43,957 nt of DNA, taken from contig JBMYYK010000017.1 of assembly GCA_049609325.1 (NCBI GenBank), positions 1 to 43,957 of the forward strand, given 5' to 3'. The DNA is from GCA-2733415 sp049609325 (GTDB taxonomy: Bacteria > Bacteroidota > Bacteroidia > Flavobacteriales > Flavobacteriaceae). Below the pieces are notes generated by a model. It saw only the letters and a list, made by a program, of their open reading frames with translations. It was not told the DNA's origin and searched no databases. Position 1 is the first letter of the stretch; each line of letters opens with the position of its first letter. The translations under genes and the position numbers were made by a program. Below, one piece after another: positions 7,109 to 14,465 of this stretch.

Positions 7109-7660
7109 ATGAAGAGAATTATATTAGCATTAATAATGCCTAGTTTAGTGTTTATGAGTTGTACTGACTCAAAAGCTATAAAAGACACCCAAGCAAAAAT
7201 TGACGCATTGCAAATAGCAAATGACAGTTTAAAGCATGTGTTAGACAATCATAACCCTGTTAAGAAAAATCAGATTGCAACCTTTTTGACCTTTCAGAAC
7301 AATAATGCAGAAACTGCGATGCATTTTTATATTGACATCTTTGAAAACTCTAAAATTATTGAGGTGAAACGTTGGGAAAAAGATGCTCCTGTTGAAGAAG
7401 GTAAAATAATGCATGCTACATTTAATTTAAACGGCAAAACGTTTATGTGTAGTGATAGCCCGCCAATTCATGAATGGGGATTCACACCTGCAGTGTCCAA
7501 CTATATTGACTGTGAGGATGACGATGAACTTGTAAGATTGTTTACTAAGCTATCTGAAAACGGAAAAGTGTTAATGCCATTAAATAATTATGGATTTAGT
7601 CAAAAATTCGGATTTATTGAAGATCAATTTGGAGTTTCTTGGCAATTGAATTTAAAATAA
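7109..7660 (+). CDS. Lipoprotein with VOC/PhnB-like domain
   Basis: 183 residues. An N-terminal lipoprotein signal (MKRIILALIMPSLVFMSC, Cys18) is followed by a short coiled-coil-like linker (to about 50). Residues about 50-183 form a PhnB-type vicinal-oxygen-chelate domain: IATFLTFQNNNAETAMHFYI, then HATFNLNGKTFMCSDS, and FGFIEDQFGVSWQLNL at the end. PhnB-type VOC proteins are normally cytoplasmic, so attachment to a membrane as a lipoprotein is unusual. The metal-ligand pattern is not complete enough to predict catalysis. It sits 29 bases before the DUF2200 gene. Confidence 0.85.
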   Translation: MKRIILALIMPSLVFMSCTDSKAIKDTQAKIDALQIANDSLKHVLDNHNPVKKNQIATFLTFQNNNAETAMHFYIDIFENSKIIEVKRWEKDAPVEEGKIMHATFNLNGKTFMCSDSPPIHEWGFTPAVSNYIDCEDDDELVRLFTKLSENGKVLMPLNNYGFSQKFGFIEDQFGVSWQLNLK

Positions 7661-7689
7661 AAGGTTACAACTGATAAAACGATATTAAA

Positions 7690-8067
7690 ATGAAAGTTAC
7701 CGCTGAAAAAAATGAACAAATTGCCAATATGGTATTTTCGTCAATTTACCCGCTTTACCTAAATAGATTAGAGAAAAAAGGGAGGACAAAAGAAGAGTTT
7801 CATCAAGTTATAAAATGGTTAACCGGCTTTGATGACGAAGACTTACAAGCTCTTATTGATGCAAAAGCAACGTATAGAACGTTTTTTGAAAAAGCAAATA
7901 TGCACCCAAATGCGCATATGATAAAAGGTGTGGTGTGCGGATACAGAATTGAAGACATTGAAGACGAGTTTGCGTTGTATAAACAATGCCGACAACTTGA
8001 GAAGCTAATAGATGAATTGGCTAAGGGTAGAAAAATGGATAAAATATTGAGACAAGAAAAGAAGTAA
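7690..8067 (+). CDS. DUF2200 family protein
   Basis: 125 residues, soluble. The family signature is clear: MVFSSIYPLYLNRLEKKGRT at 14-33, IKWLTGFDDEDLQALI at 41-56, TFFEKANMHPNA near 64-75, IKGVVCGYRIEDIED at 78-92, and a C-terminal LEKLIDELAKGRKMDKILR. Function is unknown; related proteins are cytoplasmic and common in Bacteroidota, Firmicutes and proteobacteria. It is the last gene of the accessory run, followed at once by a strong intrinsic terminator. Confidence 0.9.
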   Translation: MKVTAEKNEQIANMVFSSIYPLYLNRLEKKGRTKEEFHQVIKWLTGFDDEDLQALIDAKATYRTFFEKANMHPNAHMIKGVVCGYRIEDIEDEFALYKQCRQLEKLIDELAKGRKMDKILRQEKK

Positions 8068-8070
8068 ACA

Positions 8071-8100
8071 AAAAAGAGAAGCTATTTAGCTTCTCTTTTT
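8071..8100. terminator. Bidirectional intrinsic terminator
   Basis: A 14-bp perfect stem, 8071-8084 against 8087-8100, with A-rich left and T-rich right flanks, lies between the convergent DUF2200 gene (ends 8067) and the lipoprotein gene (ends 8125). It can serve both strands. Confidence 0.85.
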
Positions 8101-8124
8101 TTATGTAATATTAAGACGTAGTGA

Positions 8125-8949
8125 TTAGTTCCATTCTAATGTTAATTTCACACTCATATTGTAGGTGTTAAATGTAATTTCAGATGGTCTTGTGTTTCTA
8201 TACGGATTCAAATCATATCCAAAATCGTCAATTGAACTATATGGCGTACCATATACTTCACTTGCACCATAAAAGTTAATAGCGAAATTGTAATATTGGT
8301 TATTTGGGTAATAGTTACCAGTTTTATATACTATAGCTTGATAATTTGCACTAGCAATATCCCAATCCATTTCTTGAAAACTATATAGCCATTCTCCTAA
8401 ATTTTCTGTGTTTTCAGTTGAAGTGTATTGAATAGCATCACTTCCATATTCGTCTAATTCTTTAATATCAAAATAAGATTTTAACGAACAACGGTCGTAT
8501 TGGTTATAAACATAATCGCTAAAATCATCAAAAGCTAAAACTTCTACTTTTTTAACAGTTACTAAGTATTTTGGGCGTTCATTAACGGTAACGATATTCT
8601 CTAATGATGTACTTTGTTGATTACCATTGTTATTATAATATGTAATATCTGCTCTTACGGTAAAGTTTCCTGATTGTAAAAAAGTATAATCCAAATCATA
8701 GTATGCATCTTGAATTAAGTTGTTGTTTACATACCATTTAATATCATTAAAACCGCCGTTAGTACTGTTTACAGAGAAGTTTACTGCATCAAGTTCTTGA
8801 GGAGAACTGTTGTTCTGATATAGTGTAAATGTTGGGTTGTCACCACCTCCAGTTCCGTTAGAATTATCTGAAGAATCGTCTGAGCTTTCGCATGAAACTA
8901 AAGCTACAATAACGAATAAAAACGCGGATAAAAATTTTAAGTTTTTCAT
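8125..8949 (-). CDS. Surface-type lipoprotein with Ig/PKD-like domain
   Basis: 274 residues. The signal peptide ends in VALVSC (Cys20). It is followed by ESSDDSSDN, an acidic Ser/Asp run that resembles the lipoprotein export signal which sends Bacteroidota lipoproteins to the outer face of the outer membrane. A Gly/Asp linker leads to a PKD/Ig-like beta region (about 38-127; LDAVNFSVNSTNGGFNDIKW, then YTFLQSGNFTVRADI). The C-terminal part (about 128-274), rich in Tyr and Asn, I do not recognise. It starts 24 bases after the metG stop on the same strand and may be read through from metG. Confidence 0.8.
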   Translation of the reverse strand: MKNLKFLSAFLFVIVALVSCESSDDSSDNSNGTGGGDNPTFTLYQNNSSPQELDAVNFSVNSTNGGFNDIKWYVNNNLIQDAYYDLDYTFLQSGNFTVRADITYYNNNGNQQSTSLENIVTVNERPKYLVTVKKVEVLAFDDFSDYVYNQYDRCSLKSYFDIKELDEYGSDAIQYTSTENTENLGEWLYSFQEMDWDIASANYQAIVYKTGNYYPNNQYYNFAINFYGASEVYGTPYSSIDDFGYDLNPYRNTRPSEITFNTYNMSVKLTLEWN

Positions 8950-8973
8950 ATTAGTTGATTTAGTGGTTATTAG

Positions 8974-11034
8974 TTATGCAATACTTTCACCGTTGGCAAC
9001 ATCATCTTCATCTGGGTTGACGAATACTAGTTTTCCGTTAGAATTTTCGGTCATTAAAATCATTCCTTCACTTTCCACACCACGTAATTTTCTTGGCGCT
9101 AAGTTGACTAACACAGTTACTTTTTTACCGATGATATCTTCTGGTTTAAAACTTTCAGCAATTCCAGATACAATTGTTCTGGTGTCAATTCCAGTATCTA
9201 CTTTTAAGACCAATAACTTTTTAGCTTTTGGCATTTTTTCAGCTTCTACGATTGTTCCTGTACGGATGTCTAATTTAGAAAAGTCTTCAAACGTAGCTGT
9301 CTCTTTTTGAGGTTCTACTACTTTGTTTGCTTTCTCATTTTCTAACTTGATGTTCTCCAAACGGTCCAATTGTTTTTGAATGGCCTCGTCTTCTATTTGA
9401 GGGAATAATATAGGTGCTTTTCCTTCTTTTATTTTATGACCAGAAGGTAATAAGTTTGTGGTATTAGCAATAGCGTTCCATTGTGTTTTTGGTTGTTGCA
9501 ATAACTCTTGAAGAGTTTGAGAGGCAAACGGCACAAATGGTTCACTTAACGTAGCCAGTGCCGAAGCAATTTGTAAGGCAACATACATTATAGTTTTAGT
9601 ACGCTCTTCATCTACTTTAACCATTTTCCATGGTTCTTGTTCTGCCAAGTACTTATTTCCTAAACGCGCTAAATTCATCATTTTTAAGTTCGCTTCTCTA
9701 AATCGGTAGCGTTCAATAGAAAATGAAATATCTGCAGGAAATTTCTTTAATTCTTCTAAAGCATCTAGATCAGCATCAGAATATTCGCCAGGTACTGGCA
9801 CAATACCATCATAGTATTTGTTAGTAAGCACTAACACTCTGTTGATAAAGTTTCCGTAGTTATCGGCCAATTCTTTATTGCGTGCTTGAAAATCTTTCCA
9901 CGTAAAATCATTATCTTTTGTTTCCGGTGCAGTTGCTGTTAAGGTATAACGTAATGCATCTTGTCGTCCTGGAAAATCTTCTAAATATTCATGCAACCAA
10001 ACTGCCCAATTTTTAGAAGTTGATAACTTATTACCTTCTAAATTTAAGAACTCATTTGCTGGCACATTATCTGGTAAAATATAAGATCCTTCTGCTTTTA
10101 ACATTGCAGGGAAAATGATACAATGAAACACAATATTGTCCTTTCCTATAAAGTGTACCAGTTTAGTGTCATCATTTTTCCAGTATGGTTCCCAATCTTT
10201 TCCTTCGCGCTCAGCCCATTCTTTAGTTGCTGAAATGTAACCGATAGGGGCATCAAACCAAACGTACAATACTTTTCCGTCGCCACCTTCAACCGGCACA
10301 GGAATTCCCCAATCTAAATCTCTGGTAACGGCACGTGGGCGTAAACCATCGTCAATCCATGATTTACATTGTCCATAAACATTAGATTTCCAGTCCGATT
10401 TATGATCTTCTAAAATCCATTGCTTTAAAAAAGCTTCATGTTTATCTAAAGGTAAAAACCAGTGTTTTGTTTCTTTTAAAGAAGGCACAGCACCTGTAAT
10501 TGCAGATTTAGGATTGATTAAATCTGTTGCGTTATGGCTTGTTCCACATTTCTCACACTGATCACCATAACTTTCCTCGTTTCCACACTTAGGACAAGTT
10601 CCTACAACAAAACGGTCTGCTAAAAACTGATTTGCTTCAGCATCATACAATTGCTGTTCTACTTTTTCTACAAACTCACCTTTTGCGTCTAAAGTTTTGA
10701 AAAACTCAGAAGCAGTATCGTGATGAACCTTCGCTGAAGTTCTAGAATAATTGTCGAAAGAAATTCCGAAATCTTCAAAAGATGTTTTGATAATACCATT
10801 GTATTTGTCCACCACATCTTGCGGAGATACACCTTCTTTTTTGGCTTTAATAGTAATTGGCACACCGTGCTCATCACTACCACAAACAAAAGCGACATCT
10901 TTACCTAATAAACGTAAATAGCGCGCGTAAATATCTGCAGGCACATAAACACCGGCTAAATGTCCAATGTGAATTGGGCCGTTTGTATAAGGTAATGCTG
11001 CTGTAATGGTATATCTTTTCGGATCTTGACTCAT
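8974..11034 (-). CDS. metG: Methionyl-tRNA synthetase
   Basis: Charges tRNA-Met in the cytoplasm. From ATG at 11034 the protein has 686 residues. It has the class I signature HIGH at 22-25, the zinc knuckle CPKC/CEKC (Cys147, 150, 160, 163), KLSTS at 336-340 (the KMSKS position), an anticodon-binding helical domain, and a C-terminal EMAP/TRBD-type tRNA-binding domain (about 575-686, LDIRTGTIVEAEKMPKAKKL). A longer frame could begin with TTG at 11058, but that TTG is part of the -7 promoter box TATTTTTG (11056-11063), so the mRNA must start downstream of it. I therefore prefer ATG 11034. Confidence 0.97.
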   Translation of the reverse strand: MSQDPKRYTITAALPYTNGPIHIGHLAGVYVPADIYARYLRLLGKDVAFVCGSDEHGVPITIKAKKEGVSPQDVVDKYNGIIKTSFEDFGISFDNYSRTSAKVHHDTASEFFKTLDAKGEFVEKVEQQLYDAEANQFLADRFVVGTCPKCGNEESYGDQCEKCGTSHNATDLINPKSAITGAVPSLKETKHWFLPLDKHEAFLKQWILEDHKSDWKSNVYGQCKSWIDDGLRPRAVTRDLDWGIPVPVEGGDGKVLYVWFDAPIGYISATKEWAEREGKDWEPYWKNDDTKLVHFIGKDNIVFHCIIFPAMLKAEGSYILPDNVPANEFLNLEGNKLSTSKNWAVWLHEYLEDFPGRQDALRYTLTATAPETKDNDFTWKDFQARNKELADNYGNFINRVLVLTNKYYDGIVPVPGEYSDADLDALEELKKFPADISFSIERYRFREANLKMMNLARLGNKYLAEQEPWKMVKVDEERTKTIMYVALQIASALATLSEPFVPFASQTLQELLQQPKTQWNAIANTTNLLPSGHKIKEGKAPILFPQIEDEAIQKQLDRLENIKLENEKANKVVEPQKETATFEDFSKLDIRTGTIVEAEKMPKAKKLLVLKVDTGIDTRTIVSGIAESFKPEDIIGKKVTVLVNLAPRKLRGVESEGMILMTENSNGKLVFVNPDEDDVANGESIA

Positions 11035-11055
11035 GGGTTCTAAAATTTTCAATTG

Positions 11056-11063
11056 CAAAAATA
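11056..11063 (-). promoter_or_regulatory. -7 box of the metG promoter
   Basis: TATTTTTG on the minus strand matches TAnnTTTG and lies 22 bases before the metG ATG. No clear -33 TTG is seen at the usual spacing. The box decides the metG start because it overlaps the alternative TTG codon. Confidence 0.55.
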
Positions 11064-11108
11064 CACAATAGAAGTCATAAGTGCGAGAGTTTTGTTATTT
11101 TTACTACT

Positions 11109-12011
11109 ATGAATATGAAACAACCACAAGCCTTACAGAGAGGTGATTTGGTCGCTATTGTGACAACTGCCAGAAAAATTGATAAAGACGCTGTACAACT
11201 GGCTATTGAATTATTGGAAAGTTGGGGGTTAAATGTTGTTCTTGGAAGGACGATTGGTTTAGAAGATAACCAGTATGGAGGCACTGATTCTGACCGAGCT
11301 ATAGATTTTCAACAGGCCATGGATGATCCTGTCGTAAAAGCCATTTGGTGTGCACGGGGTGGTTATGGTACCGTACGAATTATTGATGCTTTAGATTTCA
11401 CAGAGTTTGTGAAACAACCGAAATGGGTGATTGGTTTTTCTGATGTTACTGTATTACATTCTCATTTACACAACATAGGTGTTCAAACATTACATGCTAT
11501 TATGCCAATTACTGTTGAGGGTAATACCATAGATGCTATTACTAGTTTAAAGAATGATTTGTTTGGAATGCCAAACAACTATGAATTGCCTTTTGAAGTA
11601 GGGAATAAATTAGGTAAAGAAACGGGTGTATTGATTGGTGGTAATTTATCCATGTTGTACAGTTTATTAGGTTCAAAATCTGCTATAGATACTACAGATA
11701 AAATTTTATTTATTGAAGATTTAGATGAGTATTTGTATCATATAGATCGTATGATGATGAACTTAAAGCGTAACGGTTATTTTGATAATTTGAAGGGCTT
11801 AATTGTTGGTGGTATGACCAAAATGCACGATAATGATATTCCTTTTGGTAAAACTGCTGAAGAGATAATTCTTGACGCTGTGGCAGGATATAATTTTCCT
11901 GTAGCGTTTAATGTTCCGGCAGGTCATGTAAAAGACAACCGGTCGTTACATTTTGGTGAAACTGTAGAATTTAACGTTACCGACTCTGCTACTCAGTTGA
12001 AGTTTATATAA
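11109..12011 (+). CDS. LD-carboxypeptidase, peptidase family S66
   Basis: 300 residues, no signal peptide, so cytoplasmic. Family S66 (LdcA/MccF) removes the terminal D-Ala from muropeptide tetrapeptides during peptidoglycan recycling, or inactivates microcin C-like compounds. Visible motifs: GDLVAIVTTARKID (12-25), CARGGYGTVRI (81-91), WVIGFSDVTVLH (106-117) with nucleophile Ser111, LFIEDLDEY near 201-209 for the acidic member, and VPAGHVKDN near 269-277 for the catalytic His. Its stop overlaps the start of yraN by one base (TAATG), so the two are translationally coupled. It is divergent from metG. Choice between LdcA and MccF activity is not possible from sequence. Confidence 0.92.
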   Translation: MNMKQPQALQRGDLVAIVTTARKIDKDAVQLAIELLESWGLNVVLGRTIGLEDNQYGGTDSDRAIDFQQAMDDPVVKAIWCARGGYGTVRIIDALDFTEFVKQPKWVIGFSDVTVLHSHLHNIGVQTLHAIMPITVEGNTIDAITSLKNDLFGMPNNYELPFEVGNKLGKETGVLIGGNLSMLYSLLGSKSAIDTTDKILFIEDLDEYLYHIDRMMMNLKRNGYFDNLKGLIVGGMTKMHDNDIPFGKTAEEIILDAVAGYNFPVAFNVPAGHVKDNRSLHFGETVEFNVTDSATQLKFI

Positions 12012-12370
12012 TGGCATTTCATAACGAGCTTGGTAAAAAAGGAGAAGCACTAGCGGTTGAGTATTTGCAAGAAAACGGGTATGTAATATTGAATACCAAT
12101 TGGCGTTATTTAAAAGCAGAAATAGACATCATTGCACAAAAAGAAAATATCTTAGCTATAATTGAAGTGAAAACCAGAAGCTCAGATGTGATTAGCGCTC
12201 CTGAAGATGCAGTAAACTCTAAGAAAATAAAGTTGTTAGTGAGTGCTGCTAATGAATACGTTATTCAGAACAATCTTGATGTAGATGTGCGATTTGACAT
12301 TATTGCCGTACTTAAAAACAAAAACGCCTATTCAATAGTTCATACTGAAGAGGCGTTTTTGTTTTTCTGA
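12011..12370 (+). CDS. yraN: UPF0102 / YraN family nuclease-fold protein
   Basis: 119 residues, the usual family size. MAFHNELGKKGEALAVEYLQ is the typical N-terminus. EIDIIAQKENILAIIEVKTR (36-55) carries the acidic/Lys motif of a PD-(D/E)XK nuclease fold (Asp38, Glu52, Lys54). The family is broadly conserved and suspected to act on DNA, but its role is unsettled. Its ATG overlaps the stop of the S66 carboxypeptidase gene. The last 50 bases of the coding sequence double as a transcription terminator. Confidence 0.93.
   Translation: MAFHNELGKKGEALAVEYLQENGYVILNTNWRYLKAEIDIIAQKENILAIIEVKTRSSDVISAPEDAVNSKKIKLLVSAANEYVIQNNLDVDVRFDIIAVLKNKNAYSIVHTEEAFLFF
12314..12366 (+). terminator. Terminator embedded in the 3' end of yraN
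   Basis: A perfect 16-bp inverted repeat (12314-12329 and 12351-12366, core acgcct/aggcgt with A-rich and T-rich outer arms) lies wholly inside the yraN coding sequence, ending four bases before its stop codon is complete. It can stop transcription from both sides, because tdh converges on it from 12381. Confidence 0.75.
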
Positions 12371-12380
12371 CTAACTAAGT

Positions 12381-13331
12381 TTATACAGTTTCTGTACTTA
12401 AACTTTTTAGCATGACGTTTGTCATTTCTTTTAAATCATAGTCATGTTTCCAATTCCAGTCGGTTTGAGCAGCTGAATCATCAATACTCATTGGCCATGA
12501 ATCTGCAATGGCTTGTCTGAAATCTGGAGTATAACTTATTTTAAAGTCAGGCAAATGAGTTTTAATTTCTTTAGAAATCATATCAGGTGTAAAACTGATA
12601 CCGCCTAAATTATAAGATGATCTGATTTTAATAGACTCACTTGGCGCTTCCATAATGCTCATAGTTGCACGAACGGCATCATCCATATACATCATTGGCA
12701 AGGCTGTATTCTCGCTTAAAAAACAATCGTAAGAATTGTCTTTAATGGCTTTATGGAAAATATCTACGGCATAATCTGTAGTTCCACCTCCTGGTAATGT
12801 TTTCCAACTAATTAATCCAGGATACCTGATACTTCTAACATCTACACCATATTTGTTATGGTAATATTCACACCAGCGCTCACCGGTTTGTTTTGTGATA
12901 CCATACACCGTTGTTGGTTCCATAATCGTAAATTGTGGGGTGTTTTCACGCGGTGTTGTTGGTCCGAAAACAGCAATACTTGATGGCCAGAAAATCTTTT
13001 TTATAATGCCATCTTTTGCTAAATTCAAGACATGAAACAAAGAATTCATATTTAAATCCCATGCTTTCATAGGGAATTGCTCTCCTGTTGCCGATAGCAT
13101 AGCTGCTAAAAGATACACATCAGTTATGTTGTGCTTTTCAACACAATTTTTAACCACATCATAATCCATTGCATTCACAATTTCAAAAGGCCCAGAAGTC
13201 ATTAACTCTTCTTTTCCTTCTCTAATGTCTGCAGCTACAACATTATCATTACCATGTTTTTTTCTGAGTGACATGGTTAGTTCTGAACCAATTTGCCCGC
13301 AAGCGCCAATAATTAATATTTTAGGAGTCAT
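12381..13331 (-). CDS. tdh: L-threonine 3-dehydrogenase, short-chain (SDR/epimerase) type
   Basis: 316 residues, cytoplasmic. Oxidises L-threonine to 2-amino-3-ketobutyrate with NAD+, the first step of threonine breakdown to glycine and acetyl-CoA. The extended-SDR features are present: NAD-binding GACGQIG at 9-15, an acidic residue at the end of strand 2 (AADIRE, 34-39), Ser117/118 in WPSSIAVFG, and the catalytic pair Tyr143/Lys147 in VYGITKQ. WPSSIAVFGPTTP and SIRYPGLISWKTLPGGGTTD are typical of the epimerase-like threonine dehydrogenases of Bacteroidota and not of UDP-glucose epimerases. It has its own -7 promoter box at 13353-13360. Confidence 0.9.
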   Translation of the reverse strand: MTPKILIIGACGQIGSELTMSLRKKHGNDNVVAADIREGKEELMTSGPFEIVNAMDYDVVKNCVEKHNITDVYLLAAMLSATGEQFPMKAWDLNMNSLFHVLNLAKDGIIKKIFWPSSIAVFGPTTPRENTPQFTIMEPTTVYGITKQTGERWCEYYHNKYGVDVRSIRYPGLISWKTLPGGGTTDYAVDIFHKAIKDNSYDCFLSENTALPMMYMDDAVRATMSIMEAPSESIKIRSSYNLGGISFTPDMISKEIKTHLPDFKISYTPDFRQAIADSWPMSIDDSAAQTDWNWKHDYDLKEMTNVMLKSLSTETV

Positions 13332-13352
13332 GATATTTCAATTTAGGAGTAG

Positions 13353-13360
13353 CAAATATA
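13353..13360 (-). promoter_or_regulatory. -7 box upstream of tdh
   Basis: TATATTTG on the minus strand, a full TAnnTTTG match 21 bases before the tdh ATG. No -33 TTG is seen at the expected distance. Confidence 0.55.
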
Positions 13361-13410
13361 AATATTTCTTAAATTTTTTACTCTAAGAACATGGAATGCT
13401 TTTTTAAAAT

Positions 13411-13418
13411 TATATTTG
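13411..13418 (+). promoter_or_regulatory. -7 box upstream of the 13436 lipoprotein gene
   Basis: TATATTTG on the plus strand, 17 bases before the ATG at 13436. A start of transcription about seven bases downstream leaves a leader of only about ten bases. The -33 region is not recognisable. Confidence 0.45.
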
Positions 13419-13435
13419 TGTAAATACAAATTTGA

Positions 13436-13912
13436 ATGAATAATTATATCATAATCATATTGTTTCTACTGATATGTTCTTGTAAAAAAGAAACTAGTAG
13501 TACGATATCACAACAAGAAATTTCTAAAGAAAGCAGTAACGCTCAAAAAGGAAATTTGATACTAAAAAAATGCTCAGAATTTACTGGTGATTGGGCTGAA
13601 ATTATTGCGTTTGAGGATGAGTTGAAACGCGTGTTGACTACTGAAACACAAATGGATAAAGATTTAGAGTTGTTGAAGAAATTACTAGAGGACTTTAAAA
13701 AAACCTATCCAAAACGCTTTAAAACACTGACAATTGAGGCTAGGGTAAAAGTTTTAGAAACAGAAATTTTAATGTTGGAGCAAGACTTAAAGGATTATAA
13801 TTACTCACAAATCACTACTAAAAAAGGTAGAATTCAAAATGCATATAATGTGTTTGTGAGTCAAATTGAAGCACAAATTTATAAAGAACGCGATTATGAA
13901 AAATACAAGTAA
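13436..13912 (+). CDS. Small helical lipoprotein, unknown function
   Basis: 158 residues. MNNYIIIILFLLICSC is a short lipoprotein signal with lipid-accepting Cys16 (LICSC), followed by KKETSS without an acidic export signal, so it probably faces the periplasm. Residues about 60-150 are predicted helical and coiled-coil-like by their Leu/Glu/Lys heptads (LELLKKLLEDFKKTYPKRF, then VKVLETEILMLEQDLKDYNY). I do not recognise a family. Its 3' end overlaps the start of the next gene by 17 bases, which suggests cotranslation. Confidence 0.75.
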   Translation: MNNYIIIILFLLICSCKKETSSTISQQEISKESSNAQKGNLILKKCSEFTGDWAEIIAFEDELKRVLTTETQMDKDLELLKKLLEDFKKTYPKRFKTLTIEARVKVLETEILMLEQDLKDYNYSQITTKKGRIQNAYNVFVSQIEAQIYKERDYEKYK

Positions 13913-14402
13913 GATAAGCTTAGTTTGTTTGTTGCTACTGCAAACAGCAATGTGTTTTGCTCAAATGTCTAAAGAACAAACAGCAATTGATAAGGTATTA
14001 ACCCAATGGCACAAAGCCGCTTCAGAGGCTAATTTTGACACGTATTTTAGTTATATGACCAATGATGGTGTGTTTATAGGAACAGATGCCACTGAAAATT
14101 GGCAAAATAAAGCATTCAAAGAATTTTCTAAACCATATTTTGACAAAGGTAAAGCATGGAGTTTTACAGCAATAGACCGTAATATATATGTTGATGAGCA
14201 GGCAAACATTGCTTGGTTTGATGAATTGTTAGATACACAAATGAAGATTTGTAGAGGCTCAGGAGTGTTAAAAAAAGTAGACGGTGCCTGGAAAATTAAA
14301 CATTATGTACTTTCTATGACTATACCTAATGAGAAAGTATCTGAAGTAGTAAGTTCAAAAGAAGCTATAGAAAATAAGTTGATTGAAAAATTAAACAACT
14401 AA
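13896..14402 (+). CDS. Secreted SnoaL/NTF2-like (DUF4440-type) protein
   Basis: 168 residues from ATG 13896. A longer frame from TTG 13866 would place ten extra residues before an intact signal peptide (MKNTSKISLVCLLLLQTAMCFA, cleaved before QMS), so the ATG is preferred. The mature part has the NTF2-like pattern: AIDKVLTQWHKAASEANFDT, YFSYMTNDGVFIGTDATENW, then NIYVDEQANIAWFDELLD and GVLKKVDGAWKIKHYVLS. NTF2-like domains bind small ligands or have simple lyase/isomerase activity; none can be assigned here. It overlaps the preceding lipoprotein gene by 17 bases. Confidence 0.85.
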   Translation: MKNTSKISLVCLLLLQTAMCFAQMSKEQTAIDKVLTQWHKAASEANFDTYFSYMTNDGVFIGTDATENWQNKAFKEFSKPYFDKGKAWSFTAIDRNIYVDEQANIAWFDELLDTQMKICRGSGVLKKVDGAWKIKHYVLSMTIPNEKVSEVVSSKEAIENKLIEKLNN

Positions 14403-14412
14403 CTAACAGTAG

Positions 14413-14443
14413 TTTGTGAGTGTGAAGAAGTTTATTAACTTTA
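14413..14443 (+). promoter_or_regulatory. Promoter of the first T9SS propeller gene
   Basis: TTTG (14413-14416), a 19-base gap, then TAACTTTA (14436-14443), one mismatch from TAnnTTTG. It lies 22 bases before the ATG at 14466. Confidence 0.55.
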
Positions 14444-14465
14444 CGACAACTCAAAACTACTAATT

